A DNA stretch of 64,000 nt from Nematostella vectensis (taxonomy: Eukaryota; Cnidaria; Anthozoa; Actiniaria; Edwardsiidae), in the NCBI RefSeq assembly GCF_932526225.1, contig NC_064044.1, forward strand, positions 9,164,801 to 9,228,800. The letters are read 5' to 3'. Both the position numbers and the translations under genes were made by a program. Below the pieces are notes generated by a model. That model saw only the letters and a list, made by a program, of their open reading frames with translations, was not told the DNA's origin and did not search any database. Positions 54,930 through 64,000 of this stretch are shown one piece after another. The first letter of the stretch is position 1. The number at the start of each line of letters is the position of its first letter.

Positions 54930-57380
54930 TAATATATTTTAATGCTTTATTCCGAAAACTGACCTTTTATTACGATGGCTACGGTGGTGCCAGCGGCAAT
55001 GTAAGTATTCAAACAATGCAAATACAGACACCCAGCGCCTAATATAATAAAGCCTTTTCAGAACACCCTAAAAGAATCAACTTTTTATAATATTATCATT
55101 TCCTTACTCCATATCAAGTCTGTGGAACATTAAGAAGGAAACAGGAAACTCCTAATCCAAACTCCTCTTTTATAATACCCTCTAAGAATTAAGTTCTAAA
55201 TGATATTGTCAGTTGTGTCTCTGTTATGTCTGTGGCATCCCTTGTGGGGGGATTGTAGCACAAGTAGGGCGTGGGGCAGCTCCGTGGCATCAAAACATTT
55301 AACTAAGTACTAGGATAAGTCATATTGCTTTCACCAGCTGTTACCCTAGTTAAAGGAGGAGCGTCATGCCTTCTCAAGCCTTCCGAAACGGATAGCCCGG
55401 ATCGATCTCTGAGAAGGGGGAAAAATGCCGTTGATAAATCTTCAAAATTCTCTATAATTCTCGGTAAAAGGGTCAAGAATAAAGTCAAACAAAAAAGGAT
55501 ATAATACATAATACATATTCACCACTTAATGTGTAGTGCACGAATCAAAACCTGGATTGAAAAGCGGATTGAATGTCCCAATATTTTTCTACTGGCATAA
55601 ATGGACACTGTAGAGCTTATCGCTCATGACACATCTCGTGATGGGCTATATTATTGTCAGAAGATCTAGAAAATTAAGGCTGCATCTCTGTTCTACAATT
55701 CTTTTGCGTTCATCTTATCTTGGATAATTGCTACACTATGGCAAATGTTAGAAACAGGAGCTGATTTACAGCTTTGATTCTAGCGTTTTAGGTTATTCCA
55801 CACCCTGCGTGTGATTTACCCCCCTTTAACTTACAACCGCCCATGTTAAGGTGAATAGCTTGGTGGTAGAGGTCAAGAATAAAATAAATCAAAAAATAAA
55901 TAATTTTCTAAGTATTTAATTATACTCAGGACTCGTCTGGGCAAGTCTTGCCAGAGTGGCAAAGTCACCAGAATGGAAAAGCTTGACAAAATTGGTAGGT
56001 TATCGGTTTCAGCCTCCAAAGCTATCAATTAATGATCTGAGACGTAGTTTAACTCTTATTGGATCATTTAATCGGATTCAAAGGTGTGATTGTGTTTATG
56101 AACCCAGCTAAACAAACCCAGAAGTTTTAGTTCTAAACATCTTCTCTCATGTAGGATCAATTTAGGATAAAAACTTTTATGTGCGTAAAGGCTGATTTAG
56201 ACAGCACGATTTAGTTACATGCGACACCTTTACAACTCGAGTCGTAGAAAGTAAGTCAGCCTACGACTCCGCTACGATGCTCGACTAAGAAAATCTAGTG
56301 TGTAATTCTGGGCTAAGACATATCGCACAGGACAGGTCGCATACAACTAAATCATGCTGTCTAAATTGGCCCTAAAGCATCTCATCATAGGACGGGCGTG
56401 TACGACCCTTTGAGCTTGTATGCGACAGCAATTTGTGCCTTATAGATAAAAGTCATCCATATCTATTCAAGTGCTTCCCTTGATTAATAGTAGACAAAAT
56501 TGTCCAGGTCAAGTATGTGATAATATATACAACGTCATAGTCTTAAAAGCGTTTGTGAGACCTAAAGCCCCGAGCAAACAGCCAGAATCGTTGGCCTAGC
56601 AAAGCTGAGACCGTTAACAATACATTTTAATGGTACAAAGTACTTTCTCGAGCATGTCAGTCGAGCGAGAATCGTTAGTAGCAATACTTGTCGGTGTAGG
56701 CGCTGTTTGCACGGGGCTTTTAAGCTTGTTTTTTCTCTAGGGATCTTTAATTCAATTCTGTCATTTCAGGGCCTTGTCGGACACCGAGAAAAATGGATGG
56801 GGGGGGGGGGGTTGTCACAGGACAGGGAACATTAAGAAAACCAGGGGGTGCAGCCACGCCCCTACTGGTCCTATAGGTATTTACTAGTAGATGAAGTACA
56901 CTTTCTGATGAGATCCTTTACACTCATCAGTCATATTTGGCGTTTACTCAGACATACTCCTTCACAACTCCCTACTGAATTCAACAGTTTAGTCAGTTTT
57001 TCACCCTCTAGCTAGAAAATTCCCCAGTCAAAACCCATACGCAATCCTTAACTCCTTCGGCACTACTTTCAATGGCAAAACCAAGATAATCAAAACAGGT
57101 GATTCAATTGATGAAAACCAAACCAAAGGCGTGTAGGGACATCGCGCCAAAAAAAGATAATGGAAAAATAATTATTGTTGGAGACGAAAATATTTCAATA
57201 GAATTTTGTCAAAAAGAGAAGTTAAAAGCCACTAGCATACACACATTGGCACCATATTGTGCTTTTTAAGTTAACTTATTGAATTTTGTCGCCACATATT
57301 CGCGGTTTCCTATTAGAGTGTATTCTTAGCCAATGTTATGTTTTCGAAGGATCTAGATTTCCTGCCAGAAAGAAACAAGT
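54930..57380. other. No gene seen
   Basis: AT-rich intergenic sequence with short low-complexity runs and a G run near 56802. No supported exon on either strand. Confidence 0.5.
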
Positions 57381-57387
57381 GGTAGCG

Positions 57388-57717
57388 CAGGCCCGTACCC
57401 AGGGGGGTGCAGGGGGTGCGAACGCAACCCCGGGGACACAACGGCCGAAAGTCCACTTTCGGTTCTTAATAGACGTGCTATTAGTAGACAAAACTTTAAA
57501 GCATAAGCTAGGTCACTCTGGTTTGTCATTAGACTTTATTTGCAGCCAAAAACGACAATAAACGTCCAGTGGAGATACTGCACAGTCATAAAAAAATCCC
57601 TTTTTGATAGTTCGGGGGTGGTCAGATTATTAGCAAACAAAAATTAGGTCCACTTTCGGATTTTGCACCCCCCCCCCCCCCCCCCCCCCCCCAAGAAAAA
57701 TCCTGGGTACGGGCCTG
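57388..57717. mobile_element. 330-bp inverted-repeat element with 5-bp target duplication
   Basis: Perfect 16-base ends 'caggcccgtacccagg' and 'cctgggtacgggcctg', flanked on both sides by TAGCG (57383-57387 and 57718-57722). The core shares 'cgaaagtccactttcggttc' with the 47080 copy and a poly-C run (57668-57692). Non-autonomous: no transposase frame. Confidence 0.9.
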
Positions 57718-57974
57718 TAGCGTTAAAACAAGGCCATGTGACCTACGTCCGAGGATGAATGGGAGCTAACAGCATGCGCAGCGCCACGAACGATGATTCT
57801 AATAATACACCACAAGGTGACATGCAAAGATGCACACAAGCAGTAGAGGCTATCTAGGTTAGTAATGCCAAGGCCTGGAGGATAAGGCGATATGTTTGTA
57901 ATGTCAACACTGTTAGGGAGAGGTTTTTGCCCCAAGGTTATTCTTGACACAGCGGATACTATAGGGAAAATGTA

Positions 57975-58330
57975 ACGAAAACAAATCAATCAACAACTTT
58001 CGTTGTGAAATTTGAGACTTGGTTTGCGAAGATAGCGCAGACTTCTTTATTAATTAATGGATAAATTTTTGGCGATGACTACACAAAAAGTTCGCATCTC
58101 TTTCTTACTAAAATGGGAAAAACTATTAAAATGATATCCTTTGGACGAAAACAAATCAATCAACAACTTACGTTACCAAAATACGAGCGTCGGCTTGCGC
58201 AAATACCTCAGACTTCCTTATTTTAATAATTTTTTGGGACAGTTCAAATAAAATTTCGCATCATTCTCTAACTTAAATGGAAAAACTGTTAAAAGAGAAT
58301 AACTTTTGTTTCCAAAAACAACACTTCTCT
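57975..58330. repeat. Direct duplication, about 171-bp period
   Basis: Two diverged copies start 'gaaaacaaatcaatcaacaa' at 57976 and 58147 and continue with 'gcgcagacttctttatta' or variant. Confidence 0.8.
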
Positions 58331-59810
58331 ACTTAAACGGACTTAAATGTCATGTTTATAAGACCCTTTACTATGTATGCCAGTCAGTCACCTATCTATC
58401 TATAGGTGTTTGACAGAGGGAATAAAATGATAGATTTAGTAATATAAAGTAATGCTCCGTGAAAGTATTAGACAATTTAACGTCAAATGCACATTGGCCT
58501 GTGTTATTGCCTTTGTTAATTCTATAACTTTAATTGGCCAAGACAAAAAAAAATTGAAGCATAAAATACACAAAAAATGATCCATAATAATTTCGGTTAT
58601 AGGGTTAATTATTATGTATGATACAGCTTTTCAGGTAAATATGGGGTACCCTGTAAATCAGACAACCAACAGCTATTGTTCTGGCTTCTTCTGATTGGCT
58701 CACCAAAGAAGATCACCAATAAGATAAAGGGAAGGGCATGCTTAACGCAATTTCTTCAAAATCTTACTATCTTCTATATGTCCTACATGCATGTTTAGTA
58801 CAAAAAGATGGTATGTGGGTAAAGCTTTTTTGCCGCAGGACAATGGGACTTGCATGGAGACAGAGGGAAAAAATGGCATGAAATTTTCCAATTCTCAATA
58901 TATAAGCTCAAGATTCCGCATACAAGGAGTTCCTCAAAAGCTTAATTCCAAATTTTAAAGAGATTTAGAAGATATGAAATTTAGATATTAGCGAGCAAAG
59001 TTGGCTTTATTTCTGATCAGAGCCCGACTTCTCCCTGAAAAACAGGAGAATTCATACTTTGAACATTTGAAAATTGCACTTCAAGCCTCATATCTCGAAG
59101 ACGAATCCATAATAAAAAAATCACTTTTTGATATGTTGGTTTACATAACATAAGGAACCTCTATGCAAAAATTCAAGCTTACCAAAGTTAACCAGACCTT
59201 ATTTTGGGAAAACTTGCCATTTTTTTACTCTGTCTTGCATGGATGATTACTTTTAAGTGATTACTTGTGATTACCTTAAACAGCCTGTCAGCCGCCATTT
59301 TGTCACCCTAGCAAAATATCAAAGCATCCATTTCCATCGGCTGATTTGGGGAAGCCAATGCCATATTTCGATCGAATTTTGTAAAGGTAGTATTTAACTT
59401 TGTTTTTAGATGATTATTTAAAGATTTAAGCACATTACGTGTCTCCGATATCAAATAAAAGCAAAAACAGGTGTGGCTGGCAAGGCAGGGCTCTTTAACT
59501 CGAGCCTGGTTACGTGGTTACAGAAACAAACGCGGGACGGAGAAGTGAAAATCTGTTACTTACACAGCCTTTACGATTCTATGCAATAAATACAGTTTAA
59601 AGTCAAACTTGACCAGCAAACGAACTTGGTCAAATTTGACCACAGATATCAACCAGAAATAAATAAACCATTTTATATATCATGACAGTATTGCTTACCA
59701 CTAAGTCTGAAAATTATTTCTATCACGCATAGAATCCCTTAATACACAAAATATTGCAAAGAATACTTACCCCTTTTCTCCTTGCCCCGGCCCTGTTTTC
59801 ATTATCTTAT
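58331..59810. other. No gene seen
   Basis: AT-rich sequence with the dispersed repeat at 59320-59435. No exon is supported. Confidence 0.5.
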
Positions 59811-59811
59811 T

Positions 59812-60000
59812 AGGTTACCGATCCCCACCACCACCCTTACAACTTCTTCTGCACCGCCCTGTATTACGCAAATCGGTGGAACACGCCCCCTTCCCCATTC
59901 TCCTCCTCCACTTCCCCCCCCCCCCCCACACACACACACAACTTCTTCCGCTACCGCCCTGTATTGGCCCTGTATCGGTGAAACACGCCCATCCCACCTT
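59812..60000. repeat. Local tandem duplication with C/CA-rich core
   Basis: 'acaacttcttc.gc.accgcc' 'ctgtatt' and 'cggtg.aacacgccc' occur twice, about 100 bases apart, with poly-C and (CA)n between. Confidence 0.7.
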
Positions 60001-60083
60001 CCTCCCGCCGTTACAGCTAATGTATTCAACATAAATAGCTTTATCTACCTACATAGTCTGTTCGATGGAACGAGAGCTTGAGT

Positions 60084-60535
60084 CTAGACGACAAAAGCGC
60101 CAGTTTTGTCTTTCCCGGCGTTCATCGGCGTATTCCTTCTCCCCTGTCTTAATTTGTCAATAATCGTTTCCAAGTTCATCGCCATTTTTAAATCGCCGTC
60201 CACCTTTAGCCCTCCCTGCATGTAGGAGTTAAAGGGTGTCACCTGCCCGTAAAATATATTCACCATTTCATCCACACTCATCGAAAACGTCACATCCGGG
60301 CTCTCTACTAGTTTATCCGTCGCTCTGATACTTCCAGGGACAGTGCTGAGGTCCATGATCCAAGTTCCTCCATTTTCTCCAGTAATATCAAAGAGATAAG
60401 TTCCACCTATTCGTGACGTCATATCCTCTTCCAAGACCCCCTGGACAAGCGTGACAAGCTGAGCAGGCGTGAGAACAGAAGTGTCTGTACGTGTTGTGTT
60501 ATTTCCGGTTGGGGTCGATACTTGATTGCCGACAC
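60084..60535 (-). CDS. SCP2 sterol-carrier domain, 3' terminal exon
   Basis: The exon starts after 'ttgttttag' at 60535 (phase 1) and ends with a stop at 60084, giving 149 residues. A Thr/Asn-rich linker leads to an SCP2 fold: 'LTPAQLVTLVQGVL', 'GGTYLFDITGENGGTWIMDL', 'VTFSMSVDEMVNIFYGQVTP', 'YMQGGLKVDGDLKMAMNLE'. SCP2 domains bind lipids in a hydrophobic cavity. The C-terminal placement suits STOML1-like or HSDL2-like proteins, but no SPFH or dehydrogenase exon is seen upstream, so the parent is unresolved. The 5' exons should lie to the right on the minus strand, perhaps outside the window. Confidence 0.85.
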
Positions 60536-60620
60536 CTAAAACAACAAAAAAGTAAATATATCTAAGATTTCCAGAAAATACTTCAACGAAGAATTGGCTA
60601 TTGCACCCGCATTAGAATAG

Positions 60621-60712
60621 AAACCTACCTCAACTACTACAATGCAGCGCGCACCTTATATAAAAAAAAAACGAAGCGCGCGCTGCGTGACGGTAGTTGA
60701 GGTAGGTTTCAA
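60621..60712. repeat. Short inverted repeat (hairpin)
   Basis: 'gaaacctacctcaactac' pairs with 'gtagttgaggtaggtttc', and inner 'gcagcgcgc' with 'gcgcgctgc'. About 92 bases, probably a tiny foldback or MITE in the SCP2 gene intron. Confidence 0.8.
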
Positions 60713-62338
60713 TGTCGAGTGCGCGCGCATGCTTTTAGCTGGAATGGCCTACTCTTCCTTGTATGGTTTGATTCATGAAAACTAGTTATTACAATCTTGA
60801 AGCTAGTTTGTAGTTGTCTCATCGTCGAGCGTCATTCTCGCGATCGGCACGGCTGTGCCGATCTCAGAGGGTGCTAAGCCTTTGAATTGGTAGACGAAGC
60901 AATGCATCATGGGTAGCGAAAAGGCCTCTACAAACCGAATCATACTCGTAGCCCGAGTATCAGGCGATTCTGACACTCGGGCTAGGTACATCAAGACAAG
61001 TACAACTCACGGGATTTCATCGATTCGGATAGGGCATTACACAAAGAGCATTTCAGGTTTAACCTTAGGCCATGCACAGACGTCGTATTTTCCATCAGCC
61101 GTATCTAATGCAAATGCATGCAAATGAAGATAAAACAAAACACCTGGTTAATGCATTAACGACGTCGGCGACATGTAGAGTTTGACATGTTTGCCTAGTT
61201 TTGCCTGTTTAGATCCTAGAAAAACAAAATTGAATTTGACTTTTGGAAGTAGGAAAAATTACCTAAAATTAAAACAACACTTAGTTTAACCTAGGGCGTA
61301 GCTCTTCATAGAAAATGACATGTTTGTATCTGAAAAAGGTTATAACAAATTACGCTAGTAAAGTGTGAAGAAAAATGATCATTTACATTAATTTAAAATG
61401 CACAATTATCTGAGCTTGCACAAAATAAATAGTACCAGAATAAATAGACTATAAGTTGCGTTTACAAATACAAATGGCAAACAGAAAGCAGTCTCCTTTG
61501 CGTGCTCAAGACGGTTTTTAAATGTCATGAGTTAATTTAAAGGTTGCTTAAGCCTCTCGCTCGTAATCGTGTCAAAGTCGACTTCCACTTTTTATTAAAA
61601 AATATAACACTGTTGATTAGAAAAATACTATAGTGATGCTAAGAGGGCTCGGGGTGGCTTTGACAATTTATTAACTCTCTTGTATAAAGATATGTTGTTT
61701 GTCATCCCTCAATATTCTTATTTTGTGCAATTTTCATATCAACACTTGTAATGAGATCACCATGTGTAGTCGGTGTTTCACACTTATACCGAGAATAAGA
61801 AATTAAAAGTTGGAAGCCAATTGGCAGTTGTCGACTCTGCCGATATATGCGGTATTGTGGCGATTGGATACGTGATCTTTTGCCTAAGATTTCTTTTCAC
61901 ACATCCATTGTGGCGTAATAAGCAATACTTATGAACGTTTCCAGTATAAGGCCCTCTCAAGTTCGACTTCACCATGCCAATACAACAATCACGCCTCTCA
62001 CTCGAATGTACACAAGACCCCAACAAGATTTCAATCTTGAACTTTTAACTTGGTCTACATAAGTGTTTTTTATTTTTTATTTTTTTATCTAACTCGTAGT
62101 GTCTTCTCTTTAATGAAATTGCGCGGATATATATGCTTAGCACCTGTGCTCAAAGCGGCCTATTAGCTTAGTGCGCTGTATAATTACATGCAGGTGAAAA
62201 GCATGATGTATATGTTCCTGCAATACAAGCTCCCGCCTACATACAAAAAAACAGATAACCAACATAGTCAACAATTAGCAAAGAAATTGAAACATTCGAA
62301 AAGCATCCTCGAAAGAATCACCGGATTTTTCGCACCAA
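60713..62338. other. No gene seen; contains small palindromes
   Basis: Holds 'gatcggcacggctgtgccgatc'-type palindrome at about 60841-60862, a 'tagcccgag'/'ctcgggcta' hairpin at 60949-60984 and two ATGCAAAT octamers near 61110-61130. No exon of the SCP2 gene or the GPCR is visible. Confidence 0.45.
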
Positions 62339-63322
62339 ATGTCAATTTATAATTACTCTTGTTATCACTTTACAAAATGGATGCAATTCGGGCAAATCAC
62401 GTACCAAGAGTGTGTGGCAGTTGCTATACTAAACGGACTTACTATTTTACCCGCTATTATCTTAAATGCCTTAATACTTGTATCGATCTGGAGGACACCT
62501 TCGCTTCACTTGCCGGCCATGGTTTTATTGGGCAACCTGGCGTTGTCTGATTTTGCTGTTGGGATCATCGCCCAGCCCGTGATAATAGCGACTTCGTTTC
62601 TTGAACTGAGAGGGAACGAGTACCAAGAGGCTTATTGCGAGAGCGCGATCGCATACGTTTCGACTTCGACTCAGTTCGGAGGCGTTTCTCTACTAAGTAT
62701 CACAGCAGTGACGGTTGATAGATTCCTGGCTATATATCTTCATCTTCGTTACCGAAGCATAGTGACAATGAAAAAGACAGTCATACTTTGTGTTCTAATT
62801 TGGTTCATGTCGCTATCTGTAGCGCTCTTTTGGATGGCTGGATTCACCTTTTACAGCACTGCGACCAATTCAATCATGTCTCTTTGTATGGCTATAATTG
62901 TCATTTGCTACGGTTACATCTACAAGACTCTACGACGACACCAAGTGCAAGTCGACGTCCAAAATACTTGTTCTGTGGTCGCAACAGAGGCCTCAATGAC
63001 GGATACTAAAGACGAACTAAGGCCTACTTCAATTAAAAAATACAGAAAGTCTGTGATAAGCTCATTGTATATCTATTTCGCGTTCGTCATGTGTTATTTT
63101 CCGCTGTTTTGCGCGCTGGTTTATAACGAGATAACGAAAGATAACTATTTATCGCCGAAGTTTGTCAAATTTGGGGGAACCATCGTCTTGGCAAACTCTG
63201 CTTTGAATCCGGTGATATTTTGCTGGAGGTTGAAGGAGTTAAGAAACGCAGTAAGAGAAACTCTAGAAAATGTGCGTGAGTTAATAGGACTTACAGGGAG
63301 CAACGTAAAGGCTTTAAGGTAG
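62339..63322 (+). CDS. Intronless class A (rhodopsin-family) GPCR, 327 aa
   Basis: Seven-helix receptor. TM1 'IILNALILVSIW' (N in place), TM2 'GNLALSDFAVGI' with the sodium-site Asp, TM3 'SITAVTVDRFLAI' with DRF instead of DRY, TM4 'VLIWFMSLSVALFWM', TM5 'IVICYGYIYKTLRRH', TM6 'FAFVMCYFPLF' (CYFP for CWxP), TM7 'SALNPVIFCW' (NPxxF). A Cys precedes TM3 ('AYCES'), but the second outer loop is very short and has no Cys, and TM5 lacks the usual Pro; both recall the melanocortin/EDG/cannabinoid/adenosine group and the large cnidarian expansions near it. The ATG at 62339 gives a short N terminus with one Asn-linked site (NYS). Poly(A)-type 'aataaa' lies near 63423. Ligand unknown. Confidence 0.92.
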   Translation: MSIYNYSCYHFTKWMQFGQITYQECVAVAILNGLTILPAIILNALILVSIWRTPSLHLPAMVLLGNLALSDFAVGIIAQPVIIATSFLELRGNEYQEAYCESAIAYVSTSTQFGGVSLLSITAVTVDRFLAIYLHLRYRSIVTMKKTVILCVLIWFMSLSVALFWMAGFTFYSTATNSIMSLCMAIIVICYGYIYKTLRRHQVQVDVQNTCSVVATEASMTDTKDELRPTSIKKYRKSVISSLYIYFAFVMCYFPLFCALVYNEITKDNYLSPKFVKFGGTIVLANSALNPVIFCWRLKELRNAVRETLENVRELIGLTGSNVKALR

Positions 63323-64000
63323 CAAAGCCGAAAGTAGTGATATTTATACTTATAGTCATAACCTTAAAGTTTATATATCCTAAGTTTATATTATAAGAAA
63401 AGCGAGATAAAGAATGCCAAAAATAAATAATGAGTTTTGGATAACTATATCAGAACTTGGACTTAGTGAGCACCATCTCAATTCCCATCTTTTCACTACA
63501 GGTGACTGAGAAATCGTAGTTTGTACCATTTCAGTTCCCATTCTTGTTCCCATTGATGCAGGCTGCTTATACTATAGCAAGAAAATTTAATAGAACATGG
63601 AAAAATGTGTTACAAACCAATTAAAACATCTTTCTGTTCTCCTTAGTTAATTGCAATAATAAATAGAGAGAATAGCACTCTGCGAAATGGGTTATATGCG
63701 AAGGATCCAGTTGGTTTATATTATATCCAAGGATGAGTAAAGGTACAGCCTACCGAAGCCGACAAGTACTATTTTCTATCCATTTCCATCCGCTCTATGT
63801 GAGGCTTTTCAACCAACATACAATCTAAGGTCAAAAATAATAATAAACCTAATATTAAAATCACTCTATAAGCGAAGTACATCCTCTTAGAAGACTCAAA
63901 GTCACTAATCTAATTGAAAATACATTGTTAAAAAATAGAGCTGCACCAAGGTATATTCTTATTTGTATAATCGTGGTATCAAGAACATATTTTGTCCGAT
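63323..64000. other. 3' flank of the class A GPCR
   Basis: AT-rich; 'aaaaataaataatg' at about 63419 is a likely polyadenylation region. No further gene is seen to the window end. Confidence 0.5.

Noticed and set aside
60690-60712. TGAGGTAG (let-7 seed) in the arm of a hairpin
   Set aside because: The match is eight bases only, the rest does not follow let-7, cnidarians are not known to have let-7, and the hairpin looks like a small foldback repeat.

Overview
The window looks like nuclear DNA of an animal with introns and many repeats. The gene set (a C-type-lectin adhesion GPCR pair, an intronless class A GPCR, TMEM205, an SCP2-domain gene) and the mobile elements (a Ngaro-type tyrosine-recombinase retroelement, a non-LTR retroposon fragment, CACTG elements, many small inverted-repeat elements) fit a cnidarian, most likely a sea anemone. 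The organism is an inference; no species marker is visible.

About 1-41000 is a tandem segmental duplication. Each half carries one 19-exon adhesion GPCR gene on the + strand: gene A (1931-18332) and gene B (20059-41003). Exon number, splice phases and nearly all exon lengths match. Both encode signal peptide, C-type-lectin-like domain, Ser/Thr-rich stalk, GAIN region, a GPS with the cleavable HL/T site, seven helices and a short tail. Gene A is open throughout (2493 coding bases, 830 residues). Gene B is one base out of frame in its stalk exon, next to a long Ser-Pro hexanucleotide array. The two upstream regions (1-1930 and 18910-20058) are also homologous.

The introns account for most of the length. 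Many contain minisatellites built from the neighbouring exon edge plus its splice site: after the GPS, TM3 and TM5 exons, and before the TM2 and TM6 exons. Gene A intron 8 holds a CACTG-ended element with a 5'-truncated LINE inside it. Gene B intron 1 (10.3 kb) holds a decayed element with a 38-bp satellite and a foldback, then an apparently intact 4.96-kb Ngaro-type element with A1 - gag - RT/RNase H - tyrosine recombinase - B1 A2 - B2 structure, inserted in a hairpin-forming older repeat.

From 41 kb on the window is gene-poor. A class A GPCR N-terminal fragment lies at 41430-41624 (-). TMEM205 has three exons (49048 to 44965, -). 49-60 kb holds repeats but no gene I can support. An SCP2 sterol-carrier terminal exon is at 60084-60535 (-). 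An intronless class A GPCR is at 62339-63322 (+). No operon-like organisation is present; the two adhesion GPCRs are the only evident functional cluster.
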